64,000 nt of DNA from Halopseudomonas salegens (GCF_900105655.1 NZ_LT629787.1:1364001-1428000), one strand, 5' to 3'; numbered from the stretch's first letter, positions 19,867 through 29,688 are shown. A program made the numbers and translations. Notes: a model not told the origin generated them from the letters alone.

Positions 19867-21276
19867 TTACCGGAGTTTTCGGCTTTCTGCTTGCCGGCGG
19901 GCGCTGCTGACGCTGAATAGCCGCAGGCCGAGAAACAGCGCCGCAGCGGTCAAGCCGATGATAAGACCGATCCAGAAACCGGCGGCACCTCGCGCCGGGC
20001 CCCAGAGATCGGTCAGCGCCAGGATGTACCCGCTGGGTAGCCCGATCAGCCAGTAGGCAATCAGCGTCAGCAGCATCGGCATGCGGGTATCCTGGTAGCC
20101 GCGCAGGGCGCCTGCACAAGCGACCTGAATGGCATCGGATACCTGATAAAGCGCAGCATAGACGAACAGACTGCTGGCCATGGCAATCACCTGGGCGTCA
20201 TTGGTATAAATGGTAGGAATGGCATCGGCGGCGATCAGTACCAGTGTGGCGGCCAACAGGGCAAACATCAGCGCCACCAGCATGCCGGCCTTGGCCGCAA
20301 ACAGCCCGGCGCGAGCGCCATTCAGGCCCAGGTTGTGGCCCACGCGCACGGTAATCGCCAGGCCGAGACTGAAAGGCACCATGAAAATCAGCGAGGTGAA
20401 ATTCAAGGCCAACTGGTGGCTGGCCACCACCAGCGTACCCAGCCGCCCCAGAAGCAGGGCAATGACGCAGAACATGCTGGTTTCCGCGAACAGGGCAATA
20501 CCGATGGGCAGTCCAAGGCCAAGCAGTTCGCGCTGCTGGCCCCACAGCGGGCGGTCAAAACGGCTAAACAACTGGCAGGCACGAAAGATCGGGCTGCGCT
20601 TGAGGTAAAGGAGCATGCATAGCAGCATCAGCCACATAACCAGGGCGGTGGCGATACCGCAGCCAATCGCGCCAAAGGCGGGCAGGCCCAGTTTTCCGTA
20701 GACCAGTACATAGTTGGCAGGAACATTCACCAGCAGACCGAGAAAACCGATCAGCATGGTTGGGCGGGTACGTGACAGCCCGTCACTCAGCCCGCGCAGG
20801 GCTTGATACAGAGCTACCGCCGGAAAGCCGCAGGCAACCGCGATCAGATAGCCGATGGTCAAGGGGATCAGCTCGGCCTCCACCTGCATCCAGTACAAAA
20901 CCGGCTCCACCAGCAGCAGGCCGCCAGCGCAGAACAGTCCGATCCAGAGCCCGAGCCATAAACCCTGACGCACCAGTGGTCCGGTCTCGTCCAGTTTGCC
21001 GGCGCCATTGAGCGTCGCCACCTTGGAGGTGACAATCATCAGCACCCCGGTCAGAAACAGATATGCCGGAATCCAGAAGGCGTTGCCCAGCGCTACCGCA
21101 GCCAGGTCCTGGGGGCTGACCCGGCCAGCCATCGCGGTATCCACAAAACCGAGCAGGGTGTGGGCCATTTGCGCGGCAATAATCGGCAACGCCAGCCAGA
21201 TCAGCGCACGCAGTTCTGTTACACTGCGACGCAAGCGCGACGGGCGCGGATCATGGTGGCTAAGGCTTGCTGGCAT
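19867..21276 (-). CDS. MATE family multidrug efflux transporter (NorM-like)
   Basis: This inner-membrane sodium- or proton-driven exporter has 469 residues and about twelve hydrophobic segments in two similar halves. The first helix region LIWLALPIIAAQMAHTLLGFVDTAMAGRV is characteristic of NorM proteins. I chose the ATG at 21276 because the sequence upstream of it is not conserved in character and lies in the promoter region shared with the divergent epmC. Substrate is unpredictable from sequence. Confidence 0.92.
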   Translation of the reverse strand: MPASLSHHDPRPSRLRRSVTELRALIWLALPIIAAQMAHTLLGFVDTAMAGRVSPQDLAAVALGNAFWIPAYLFLTGVLMIVTSKVATLNGAGKLDETGPLVRQGLWLGLWIGLFCAGGLLLVEPVLYWMQVEAELIPLTIGYLIAVACGFPAVALYQALRGLSDGLSRTRPTMLIGFLGLLVNVPANYVLVYGKLGLPAFGAIGCGIATALVMWLMLLCMLLYLKRSPIFRACQLFSRFDRPLWGQQRELLGLGLPIGIALFAETSMFCVIALLLGRLGTLVVASHQLALNFTSLIFMVPFSLGLAITVRVGHNLGLNGARAGLFAAKAGMLVALMFALLAATLVLIAADAIPTIYTNDAQVIAMASSLFVYAALYQVSDAIQVACAGALRGYQDTRMPMLLTLIAYWLIGLPSGYILALTDLWGPARGAAGFWIGLIIGLTAAALFLGLRLFSVSSARRQAESRKLR

Positions 21277-21337
21277 GGGTTCGGTCCGCTGAAAAGCGCT
21301 CCATCCTATCAACTTGCCCCGACTTGTCCACCGAACC

Positions 21338-21877
21338 ATGACGCACGACTTTGCTGACCTGATTCGCCTGTTTGCCGATTGTTTTGCCGAGACCTACCAG
21401 ACGGTACTGGTAGCCGGTGATGGCGAGCCTGAATATCTTCCGGCTGATGCCGGGCACCCGCAGCATCGCATTCTGTTTGCCCATGGTTTTTTCCGCAGCG
21501 CCTTGCACGAAGTGGCGCACTGGTGTGTCGCCGGCCCGGAACGCCGCTTGCTCCCTGATTTTGGCTACTGGTACGCCCCCGACGGACGTTCAGCCGAGCA
21601 GCAACATGCCTTTGAACAGGTCGAAATCAGACCCCAGGCCTACGAGTGGCTGTTCTGTCAGGCAGCAGGTCACCCCTTTTGCGTCAGTCTGGATAACCTG
21701 AATGGCGAAGCCGGTGATGCCACCTTGTTCCGGCAACGGGTCTATGCTCAGGTACAAACGCTGTTTGCACAGGGAATTCCCGAGCGTCCGGCCTGTTATA
21801 TTCAGGCCCTGCTGGATTTTTATCGCCCCGGTGCACGCCTGCAGCCGGCTGATTTCTCACTGGCGGAGTTGAAATAG
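21338..21877 (+). CDS. epmC: elongation factor P hydroxylase family protein (EpmC/YfcM)
   Basis: In E. coli EpmC hydroxylates the beta-lysyl-lysine of EF-P made by EpmA/EpmB. The 179-residue protein has the expected length and an HExxH motif (ALHEVAHW, about residues 56-63) consistent with a non-heme metal site. It precedes pdxB by three bases, so the two form an operon. If the host is a typical pseudomonad, EF-P is rhamnosylated on arginine instead. The substrate could then differ from E. coli, and epmA/epmB are not in this window. Confidence 0.85.
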   Translation: MTHDFADLIRLFADCFAETYQTVLVAGDGEPEYLPADAGHPQHRILFAHGFFRSALHEVAHWCVAGPERRLLPDFGYWYAPDGRSAEQQHAFEQVEIRPQAYEWLFCQAAGHPFCVSLDNLNGEAGDATLFRQRVYAQVQTLFAQGIPERPACYIQALLDFYRPGARLQPADFSLAELK

Positions 21878-21880
21878 CTC

Positions 21881-23029
21881 ATGCGAATTCTGGCTGACGA
21901 GAATATTCCCCTGCTCGATGCGTTTTTTGCCGATCAGGGTTCGATTACGCGGTTGCCGGGACGTGCGATTGATGCTGCCGCCATGGCCAGTGCCGATGCT
22001 CTTTTGCTGCGTTCGGTAACCCGGGTTACCGCTGACATGCTGCAGGACTCGCCGGTGCGCTTTATTGGCACGTGTACCATAGGTACCGATCATCTGGATT
22101 TGCCCGGTTTGGCCGCAGCAGGTGTGCATGTGGCCAGCGCTCCGGGGTGCAATGCCCGCGGCGTAGTCGAGTATGTCCTCAGCGCCTTGCTGACCCTGAG
22201 TGAACGCACAGGCCTGGATTGGCGGCAGCGTTGTGTCGGGATTGTCGGTGTCGGTGAGGTGGGCGGCCGGCTGGCTGCCACCTTGCGCAATCTGGGGCTG
22301 CGTGTGCTCTGCTGTGATCCACCCAGGAAAGAGCAGGGCGCAGCCGACATGGTCAGCCTGGAGACCCTGCTGGCCGAGGCTGACATCATCAGTTGCCATG
22401 TGCCGCTGACCCGGCAAGGCTCGCACGCCACCTGGCACCTGTTCAACCAGGCGCGGTTGCAGGCCCTGCGTCCAGGCACCTGGCTGATCAACAGCAGTCG
22501 CGGCCCGGTGGTGGATAATAGCGCTTTGAATGCGGTCCTGACTGAGCGCAATGATGTGCACGTGGTGCTGGATGTCTGGGAGCATGAACCCGCGCTGGAG
22601 CCGCAACTGGTAAGCCGCTGCGCCCTGGCGACACCGCATATTGCCGGTTACAGCCTGGATGGCAAATTGCGTGGCACGGAAATGATTTATCAGGCCTGGT
22701 GCTCATTCAACGGGCAGCCGGTTCAGCGGCAGTTGAGTGAGTTTGCCCCCACAGCCGGGTGTAATTACTTGCAACTGGACCCCGGCGCGCCGGCCGACTG
22801 GCAGCTGAGCCATGCGTTGCGCTGGGTGTATGACGTGCGTGATGATGATGCCCGCTTGCGGGCCATGCTGGCTCGAACTGCGGATCAGGCAGCTATCCAC
22901 AGTGGTTTTGATCGTTTGCGCAAAGACTACCCGTTACGCCGTGAAACGCCTTGTGTACGAATCAGTGGCGTTGAGCGAACAAGCGCAGTGCTGTTGAAGG
23001 CGGCCGGGTTCAGCGTTCTGGGCCAGTAA
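21881..23029 (+). CDS. pdxB: erythronate-4-phosphate dehydrogenase
   Basis: PdxB oxidises 4-phosphoerythronate in the DXP-dependent vitamin B6 pathway. It is a D-2-hydroxyacid dehydrogenase of 382 residues. The NAD-binding Rossmann motif is GIVGVGEVGGRLA (about 121-133). The catalytic Arg is in INSSRGPVVDN, the Glu in VWEHEP and the His in ATPHIAGYSLDGK. The C-terminal dimerisation domain typical of PdxB is present. It follows epmC by three bases. Confidence 0.96.
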   Translation: MRILADENIPLLDAFFADQGSITRLPGRAIDAAAMASADALLLRSVTRVTADMLQDSPVRFIGTCTIGTDHLDLPGLAAAGVHVASAPGCNARGVVEYVLSALLTLSERTGLDWRQRCVGIVGVGEVGGRLAATLRNLGLRVLCCDPPRKEQGAADMVSLETLLAEADIISCHVPLTRQGSHATWHLFNQARLQALRPGTWLINSSRGPVVDNSALNAVLTERNDVHVVLDVWEHEPALEPQLVSRCALATPHIAGYSLDGKLRGTEMIYQAWCSFNGQPVQRQLSEFAPTAGCNYLQLDPGAPADWQLSHALRWVYDVRDDDARLRAMLARTADQAAIHSGFDRLRKDYPLRRETPCVRISGVERTSAVLLKAAGFSVLGQ

Positions 23030-23090
23030 TATCACCGCCGCCATTGCCCGGTGCAGTGGCGGTACAGACAGGCCTGCGGCGGCTGGCCCG

Positions 23091-23285
23091 TTAACGTGCT
23101 CCTACACTCAAATCGTCGAGTTGGCGACAGGCCTGCTGTACCATGTGTTCGGTAATAGCGACTTCGCGACCCTCAGCGTCAATGACAAAACCACCGCAGA
23201 ACTGGGCCGGATGGCGGCGCACTTTGCTGATTGGAGGTTTGCGGCTGGGAGTAATGCTGCTCAGGGGGCGGGCGTTGACGATCAT
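23091..23285 (-). CDS. small conserved hypothetical protein
   Basis: A 64-residue basic protein beginning MIVNARPLSSITPSRKPPIS, with a CGGFVIDAEGREVAITE segment in the middle. The start at 23285 is preceded on the minus strand by GAGGAAAAGCGC. The longer in-frame ATG at 23369 is rejected because it overlaps the divergent gene and has no ribosome site. I recall similar short proteins in pseudomonads but know no function. There is no membrane segment or signal peptide. Confidence 0.7.
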   Translation of the reverse strand: MIVNARPLSSITPSRKPPISKVRRHPAQFCGGFVIDAEGREVAITEHMVQQACRQLDDLSVGAR

Positions 23286-23368
23286 GCGCTTTTCCTCGAA
23301 TCGCTTGGCTGACAAGGCGCAGCTTAGGGAAGGATTATGACCGGCAGATGACAACGAACGGAAATGCA

Positions 23369-24526
23369 ATGAGAGACAGATTTCGCCTTGGCTTGTTGAT
23401 CAATCCTCTTGCCGGCCTGGGCGGTGAAACCGCACTCAAGGGCTCGGATGGCGTTGCTGCCCAGGCGCTGAAACAGGGCGCCACCCCACGCGCGCCCCAG
23501 CGTGTGCGGCAAACACTGGAAGCGCTGCTCGACCTGCGCGAACAACTGCTGTTGCGTGCGGCCCCCGGCCCCATGGGGGCGGATCTGGCCCGTGAGCTCG
23601 GCTTTGCCGTTGAAGAGGTCGGTCAGCTGTCCAGTACCGAGACTCAGGCGGCTGACACGGAAGCCTGTGCGGCAGCTCTGGCCGCAGCCGGTGTGGATCT
23701 GCTGCTGTTTGCCGGCGGCGATGGCACCGCGCGGAATATCTGCAACAGTGTCCCTGACAACCAGCTGGTGTTGGGGGTGCCTGCAGGAGTAAAGATTCAT
23801 TCTGCTGTTTACGCAGTAAATCCCAGGGCTGCCGCAGAAGTACTGCGCCTGTTATTGACCGGTGATCTGGTGCGCCTGACGCAGGCAGATGTTCGTGATA
23901 TCGACGAAGTTGCCTTCCGTCAGGGGCAGGTTCGCACCCGATTGTATGGCGAGCTGCAAGTGCCGGAAGAAGGGCGCTTTGTGCAGCAGGTCAAACAGGG
24001 TGGCCGTGAGCAGGAAACGCTGGTGCTGGATGATATCGCGGCCTGGTTGCAGGAAGAGCAGGATGGCGATACCGGTTGGATTCTTGGTCCGGGGTCAAGC
24101 AACTACGGCATCCTCGAAGCCATGGGGCTGGAAGGCACGCTGCTGGGGGTGGATGTGCTGCGTGATGGTGAATTGATCTGTCGTGATGCCACGGAAGCGC
24201 AGTTGTGGGACCTGCAGCAACAGGGCGGGGAGTGGCGCATACTGGTGTCGGCAATAGGCGGCCAGGGGCATATTCTCGGTCGTGGCAACCAGCAGATATC
24301 GCCGCGGATCGTGAGGGCCGCCGGGCTGGACAATGTGCTGGTGGTAGCGACCAAGAGCAAACTGAAAACCCTGGCAGGCAGGCCCTTTTTGCTCGACAGC
24401 GGCGACCCCGAACTGGATCAGGCGCTGACCGGTTTGCGTCGCGTGATCAGTGGGTATCGGGAAGAAATGCTCTATCCTGCCAGCTGGCATGGAGGGGCAG
24501 AGCCGACACCTTCAGACGCTTGCTGA
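23369..24526 (+). CDS. ATP-NAD kinase family protein
   Basis: A 385-residue protein with the diacylglycerol/NAD-kinase-type nucleotide fold. It starts LGLLINPLAGLGG and has the catalytic GGDGT motif in LLLFAGGDGTARNI at about residue 115. It is longer than the housekeeping NAD kinase and resembles the AcoX-like subgroup, so its true substrate is uncertain. I placed the start at ATG 23369 (GGA six bases upstream). An in-frame ATG at 23348 would add seven residues. The next gene is 207 bp away, so it is probably monocistronic. Confidence 0.85.
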   Translation: MRDRFRLGLLINPLAGLGGETALKGSDGVAAQALKQGATPRAPQRVRQTLEALLDLREQLLLRAAPGPMGADLARELGFAVEEVGQLSSTETQAADTEACAAALAAAGVDLLLFAGGDGTARNICNSVPDNQLVLGVPAGVKIHSAVYAVNPRAAAEVLRLLLTGDLVRLTQADVRDIDEVAFRQGQVRTRLYGELQVPEEGRFVQQVKQGGREQETLVLDDIAAWLQEEQDGDTGWILGPGSSNYGILEAMGLEGTLLGVDVLRDGELICRDATEAQLWDLQQQGGEWRILVSAIGGQGHILGRGNQQISPRIVRAAGLDNVLVVATKSKLKTLAGRPFLLDSGDPELDQALTGLRRVISGYREEMLYPASWHGGAEPTPSDAC

Positions 24527-24733
24527 TTGTTTATATTCGGAATAGTTCCCCTGCAGCAAAAGATTTGGTCCGGCAGGCAAAAGTCGGGATCCATATCGTC
24601 AATAGAATGCTGTATAGATTTGTAATAGAATTCTTCGGGCCTCTGCATTGGGGGTGGAGTGCTTTTCAGCTCCACTATCTGCAAGGCAGGAGTGACACTT
24701 TTCGAACGTGCATCAAGGCGGAGTGAAGAACCA

Positions 24734-27700
24734 ATGACAGCAGGATTTTCAGGAACAAGGGAACGGGGTTTTTCATTCTTCAGGGGGTTGGCGCAAAGCG
24801 TCCCGGGAAAGAAACTGTTAACGTCACTGCTGGCAGCACCAATGCTGATGCTGGTAGCGGGATTTGCTTCGGCCCAGAGCGTCGACCTGGTGCTCAATCA
24901 TGGTCAGGATCTGCCGACGATCAACGCGACAGATACCGTCACCTTTACCGTCACCGTTGACAACTCCGACCCCGGCTTCACCGCTGATGCCGCCAACGTT
25001 GTGCTGGATTACCAGATCAGCCCGACTGATACCCTGGTTTCAGTAACGCCGTCTACCGGCTGTTCGGCGCCGGACGCCAGCAATGCCTTCAGTTGTAATC
25101 TGGGCACCCTGCTGCACGGTACTGACACCAGCCTTGATATCGTTGTTCGTGGCACTGGCACGGGCGTCAGCAACTTCCCCTATGTCATGCAGACCACGGC
25201 AACCGTGTCTACCAGCAATAACGATATCGACCCGAGCAACAACACCGAACAACGGAATGTGACGGTCAATGCGGGTACTGACTTGGGGGTGGTTCTCAAC
25301 AGCAGTCCGGGTATGACGCCTTCAGGCGGCGCCTGGACGCATGACATCGTGGTCGACAACTACGGCCCCATCGATGCGACAAATGCGGTCATTCATCTTG
25401 ATTTGCCGGTGGGCGTGGTTGTTCAGTCAGTGCCGGCCGGCTGCAGTGTGGCAGCGCCCGGTGTGGTGTGTCAGGTTGGTGCTCTGAGTGTGGGTGATTC
25501 CTTGCCGCTGGGCTCTATTGTGACCCAGGTGGCTGTAGCTTCGGGCAGCAACCTCAGCGCAACGGCGTTGATTGACAGCCTCGATCAATACGATGGCAAC
25601 AGCATCAACCAGCAGTCAACCCGCCAGGTCGAGGTTACGCCGGGCAGTGATTTGTCGGTTGGCCTGAGTCATACGGCGGGTACCATTCTTGAAGGCCAGC
25701 CGTTCAATTTGACGGCAAGCCCCGCTTATACCGGCGAAGTACCGGATATTCCGGCGCTGGTCATTGACGTAGACCCTGGTCTGCAGATACTCAGCCCGGC
25801 CAACTTCAGCCAGAACGGCTGGAGCTGCTCGGTAACCGGGCAGCAGGTCAGCTGTAGCGGCCTGGATGTCGGCAGCATGGTGCCTGGCAGCAGTCAGTCA
25901 CTGGGTGATGTCAGTGTGCAGGTCAGCGGAGCAACAGCCGGCAGCTTTGCGGCCAACCAGGCGCAAATCAGTGCAGATTACAGCGTCAAGCCTGATTCTG
26001 ACCTGAGTAACAATGTAGCGGGCACGACACCGGTGATTGAGAGCGCCAACCTGAATGTCGGCATCAACAAGTCACCGCCTAATCGCAATCTGAGAACCAT
26101 CGGTGCGGCTTACCCGTTTGATTATCAGATCCGGGTTCGCAATAACGGCAATATCGCTTTCTGGGGTGATCTGACCTGGTCAGACAATGTACCTGCTGGT
26201 TTGACAGTAACCGCAATCAATGGTCCGGCAGGTTGGTCGTGCAGTCCTGCGCTACCGGTTACTGGTGCTGCCACAATTGACTGTGTGCGCACTTACACGG
26301 AAGGTGCACCCCTTGCAGTCAATGCCACACAGGATTTCACCGTTACCGCATACGCCAATGGAGCCATCAGCGGAAATATCACCAACCAGGCTTGCCTGAC
26401 TCAAATCGATCACGATCTGGCCTTTCTGGATAACGTTGACCCCGCACCCTGCAATGGCGCTACCATCAACGCTCAGGCATTGAATGACAGTGCAGATTTG
26501 CGGGTAGTCAAGACTGCCAGCGCGGCTACCGTCAACGCTGGCGAAGCGCTGACATACACGCTGCGCATCGTCAATGATGGTCCGGCTACGGCATCTGATG
26601 TCGACCTGACAGATGCCTTTTCCGCGTTGTTTACTGGCTCTGCCGGTAACAGCTTCCAGGGTGCAACGGTGACCAATGCTACTGCCAGTGGTGGTACCTG
26701 TGGCACCAGCGGTCTGGCCGGTAATGTGGGGTCCAGAACCCTCTCGTGCAACTTTGCCAGTATTCCTGTGTGCTCCGGTACCGACTGTCCCAGCATCGAA
26801 GTGACTGTCTTGCCGCTCGGCAACACCAGCAGTGGTGTTCCCCTGGTGCGGAACAATACGGCGTCCGCCTACTCCAATGAGACGGCAGACCCCGATTACG
26901 GCAATAACCCCGGCAGTGTCAGCACGACGATCAACCCGCTGACAGATCTGTTGGTCAGCAAGGATGTCACCGTCTGGAGTGGCAACCTCGGGACTCCGCT
27001 GGAATATCGTCTGCAGATCGAGAATATCGGCGCATCCGGTGCCAGCGGCTTGAGTCTTGAAGACGTGCTGCCACATGACCTGACGTATCTTTCGACTGAT
27101 CCCGGGGCTAGCGCCAGCTGTGCTACAGAGCCAGGCGCCAACACCACAACAACCACTGGCAACGATGAAATTGCCTGCACCCGTTCAACCCTGCCTCGCA
27201 ATGCCACCTGGACTGTGACGGTCAATACCCGGCCAAACCACGGCATTCCGGCCGGCACAACACTGGTGAACTCCGTTGACGCTGAAACGGATACGCCGGA
27301 AACAGACCTGAGCAATAACGCAGATACAGCCGATGCAGAGGTTGGTGAAGCGGTGGTCGATCTGGCCGTCATCAAGGCAGACACTCCGGATCCGGTCTTT
27401 GTGGGTGATCGCGTTACCTATTCGTTGCGCATCATCAACAACGGACCCTCAGTGGCTACTGATGCAACCATTTATGACTATCTGCCGTCGGCCGGCCTGC
27501 GCTATGTTGAAAACTCGATTCGTTTCTACGATGTAGTTGGCACCAATCTGGTAGAAATTGATCCGGGTGATCTGGCTGGCCTGGGTATCAGTTGCAGCAA
27601 GGAGCCAAACAACAATGACCTGGGTACTGGTTACCCGGCACAGTCTCTGGATAACAGTTACCTCTGGCCCATGGATACGGGCGTCAATCCAGGGTATCTG

Positions 27701-29146
27701 AACGGTGTCTGGGATCCGGCTCAGGGCAACCTCGTCGCTGATGCCGACCTGATCTGCAACATGGGTTTGTTGCTGGATGGCCAGTCGCGGGCCATTACCT
27801 ATGAGCTGGAAGCGGATACCCGCGGAGTCTATTTCAACTATGCCATCAGCCGCTCACGTGAACACCGTGAAAACGGGGTTGATGGTCCTGATGTCGTTCC
27901 CGGTAATGATGTGACCCGTGAAAGGACAACAGTGCGCAGTGTGCCTAATGTTGGTTTGAGCAAAGTCTCCAGTGCCGAACAGGTCTCATTGCTTGAGCCT
28001 TTCGACTTCATTATCACGGCCAGCAACCTGCATACCGACGAGTTGGCTTATTTTCCGGAAGTCCGTGACACCTTGCCGGCGGGAATGGAGCTGACCGCAC
28101 CGCCGGTGTTGGAGTCTGGTGCGCCGGTCGGTTCGAGCTGTACCGGCGTTGCCGGAGACAGTGATTTCATCTGTAGCTTGGGTGACGGCATCCCGCCGCA
28201 GGCCGAGGTTGTGATCAGAGTGCCGGTGCGTGTTGTTGCCGGTGGAGCGCAAACGCTGATAAACGAGGCCTTTTTGCATCTGGATACGGACCTGGAGTTT
28301 GACGAAGAGCCGCCAGCTGCGGCTGAAGATGATGATGACGTGGTTGTGGTGGTATCCAGCCTGGCCGGCCGGGTCTACCACGATAATGATCGCAGTGGTG
28401 CCTATACGTCAGGTAACCCACCGATTGCCGGAGTCACTCTGACGCTTACCGGTACCTCTTTGGCGGGTGACAGCATCACGCGTACAACGGTTACTGAGCC
28501 CGATGGCACCTACCTGTTCGAGGAGTTGCCCGCAGGCTCCTACAGTGTGACGCAAACCCAGCCTGGTGGATGGATTGATGGCCCGGTAACTCAGGGTAGC
28601 GAAGGGGGCAGTCCGTCGGTGAACCTGGTTGACAATGTTCAGTTGCCGCCGGATACCGCCGCCGTTCAGTATGACTTTGGTGAGTATCTGGCTGATGACC
28701 TCGATGAGCTGGCTTCTATCAGCGGCCATGTCTATTTTGATGTCAACGACAATGGTCAGATGAATGATTCAGAGCCCGGTATTGCTGACGTGGTCGTCAA
28801 TCTGTGGCGCGATGGGGCGTTGATTGCTACCCAGCGGACTGATGACGATGGGGTTTATTTCTTCGAGAATCTGGCGCCGGGTACCTACCGTGTCACGGAA
28901 AGTCAGCCGGCAGAATGGATTGATGCACGGGAATCAGTCGGGCAAGGTGCAACCAGCCCCGGTAGCTCACCACAGAATGATGTATTTGACGGGGTTGAGC
29001 TTCTGGGTGGCGATGTGGCAATTAATTACAACTTCGGTGAATTGCGCAACGTGCCCCCCATTCCAACGATCGGCGTCTATGGGCTGATGTTGTTGGTGCT
29101 GATGATGACCGGTTTGGCGCAACGCAAAAGACGAAGCTTGAGCTAA
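24734..29146 (+). CDS. secreted DUF11-repeat protein with SdrD-B-like domains and IPTL-CTERM-like tail
   Basis: A 1470-residue exported protein. A long N-region is followed by a signal peptide ending GFASAQS at about residue 50. About eight DUF11-type beta-sandwich modules follow; they start, for example, at VDLVLNHG, TDLGVVLN, SDLSVGLS, ANLNVGIN, ADLRVVKT, TDLLVSKD, VDLAVIKA and PNVGLSKV. Two SdrD-B/Cna-B-like modules begin near 1210 (GRVYHDNDRSGAY) and 1327 (GHVYFDVNDNGQMNDSEPG). The C-terminus has IPTIGVYGLMLLVL, one membrane helix and an Arg/Lys tail (from about 1442), which matches IPTL-CTERM exosortase sorting signals. The ATG 24734 has GGAGTGA eight bases upstream. A surface or shed adhesin-like role is inferred; no catalytic motif is seen. 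A strong terminator follows. Confidence 0.88.
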   Translation: MTAGFSGTRERGFSFFRGLAQSVPGKKLLTSLLAAPMLMLVAGFASAQSVDLVLNHGQDLPTINATDTVTFTVTVDNSDPGFTADAANVVLDYQISPTDTLVSVTPSTGCSAPDASNAFSCNLGTLLHGTDTSLDIVVRGTGTGVSNFPYVMQTTATVSTSNNDIDPSNNTEQRNVTVNAGTDLGVVLNSSPGMTPSGGAWTHDIVVDNYGPIDATNAVIHLDLPVGVVVQSVPAGCSVAAPGVVCQVGALSVGDSLPLGSIVTQVAVASGSNLSATALIDSLDQYDGNSINQQSTRQVEVTPGSDLSVGLSHTAGTILEGQPFNLTASPAYTGEVPDIPALVIDVDPGLQILSPANFSQNGWSCSVTGQQVSCSGLDVGSMVPGSSQSLGDVSVQVSGATAGSFAANQAQISADYSVKPDSDLSNNVAGTTPVIESANLNVGINKSPPNRNLRTIGAAYPFDYQIRVRNNGNIAFWGDLTWSDNVPAGLTVTAINGPAGWSCSPALPVTGAATIDCVRTYTEGAPLAVNATQDFTVTAYANGAISGNITNQACLTQIDHDLAFLDNVDPAPCNGATINAQALNDSADLRVVKTASAATVNAGEALTYTLRIVNDGPATASDVDLTDAFSALFTGSAGNSFQGATVTNATASGGTCGTSGLAGNVGSRTLSCNFASIPVCSGTDCPSIEVTVLPLGNTSSGVPLVRNNTASAYSNETADPDYGNNPGSVSTTINPLTDLLVSKDVTVWSGNLGTPLEYRLQIENIGASGASGLSLEDVLPHDLTYLSTDPGASASCATEPGANTTTTTGNDEIACTRSTLPRNATWTVTVNTRPNHGIPAGTTLVNSVDAETDTPETDLSNNADTADAEVGEAVVDLAVIKADTPDPVFVGDRVTYSLRIINNGPSVATDATIYDYLPSAGLRYVENSIRFYDVVGTNLVEIDPGDLAGLGISCSKEPNNNDLGTGYPAQSLDNSYLWPMDTGVNPGYLNGVWDPAQGNLVADADLICNMGLLLDGQSRAITYELEADTRGVYFNYAISRSREHRENGVDGPDVVPGNDVTRERTTVRSVPNVGLSKVSSAEQVSLLEPFDFIITASNLHTDELAYFPEVRDTLPAGMELTAPPVLESGAPVGSSCTGVAGDSDFICSLGDGIPPQAEVVIRVPVRVVAGGAQTLINEAFLHLDTDLEFDEEPPAAAEDDDDVVVVVSSLAGRVYHDNDRSGAYTSGNPPIAGVTLTLTGTSLAGDSITRTTVTEPDGTYLFEELPAGSYSVTQTQPGGWIDGPVTQGSEGGSPSVNLVDNVQLPPDTAAVQYDFGEYLADDLDELASISGHVYFDVNDNGQMNDSEPGIADVVVNLWRDGALIATQRTDDDGVYFFENLAPGTYRVTESQPAEWIDARESVGQGATSPGSSPQNDVFDGVELLGGDVAINYNFGELRNVPPIPTIGVYGLMLLVLMMTGLAQRKRRSLS

Positions 29147-29169
29147 GCCGGTATAAGGTGTTTTTACAG

Positions 29170-29202
29170 GCAGCCCTGGTATTGTTCAGGGCTGCTTTTT
29201 TT
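29170..29202 (+). terminator. intrinsic terminator after the DUF11 protein gene
   Basis: A perfect 9 bp stem, gcagccctg with cagggctgc, around an 8-base loop is followed by seven T residues. It lies 23 bp after the stop codon. This is a textbook rho-independent terminator. Confidence 0.9.
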
Positions 29203-29380
29203 ATGCTTGCTCAACCCGTAAATGATCTTTTACGTGAACCAGTTGGCAAATCGGCAATAGCCGGCTTTTCTTTCTTTCCATAGTTGCATAAGCTTTCTCC
29301 GTCGCAAGGAGTGCGATGGGAATCCGGGTAGTTGCCCAGCGTGCGGCATTTGTTCAAACCCCAAACAACAAGGAATCGTT

Positions 29381-29659
29381 ATGAAACAAGTAATGTCAGC
29401 TATTGCCCTCTGCAGCGCCCTGATCTTTTCCTCCCTGAGCCTGGCAGAACAGGCGTCCCTGGTAAGCGTCAATGTCAACGAAGCCAGTGCCGGTGAAATT
29501 GCCGAAGTTCTGCAAGGTGTAGGGCAGGCCAAGGCCGAGGCAATTGTCGCGTATCGCGATGAGCATGGGCCTTTTACCGATGCAGAGTCTCTGGCTGCGG
29601 TAAGTGGCGTAGGACCAGCGACTATCGACAATAATCGCGCGCGTATCAAAGTCGACTGA
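29381..29659 (+). CDS. ComEA-like helix-hairpin-helix protein
   Basis: A 92-residue exported protein with signal peptide MKQVMSAIALCSALIFSSLS ending near LAEQA. It is followed by a double helix-hairpin-helix (VNVNEASAGEIAEVLQGVG and AESLAAVSGVGPATI) typical of ComEA DNA-binding proteins. In naturally competent relatives ComEA binds incoming DNA in the periplasm and ratchets it in after type IV pilus retraction. Whether this strain is competent cannot be told here. It is preceded by a 178 bp intergenic stretch with its own AAGGA site and followed by a bidirectional terminator. Confidence 0.9.
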   Translation: MKQVMSAIALCSALIFSSLSLAEQASLVSVNVNEASAGEIAEVLQGVGQAKAEAIVAYRDEHGPFTDAESLAAVSGVGPATIDNNRARIKVD

Positions 29660-29688
29660 CACGACAGGCAGTAAAGCCATGAAGCAGT

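Noticed and set aside
24654..24675. gtggag/ctccac hairpin in the leader of the DUF11 gene considered as a riboswitch
   Set aside because: The stem is only 6 bp with a 10-base loop and no known riboswitch core (for example c-di-GMP) could be matched around it.
29217..29234. cgtaaa ... tttacg palindrome upstream of the comEA-like gene
   Set aside because: Short 6-base arms in an AT-rich stretch 150 bp from the gene; too weak to call an operator.
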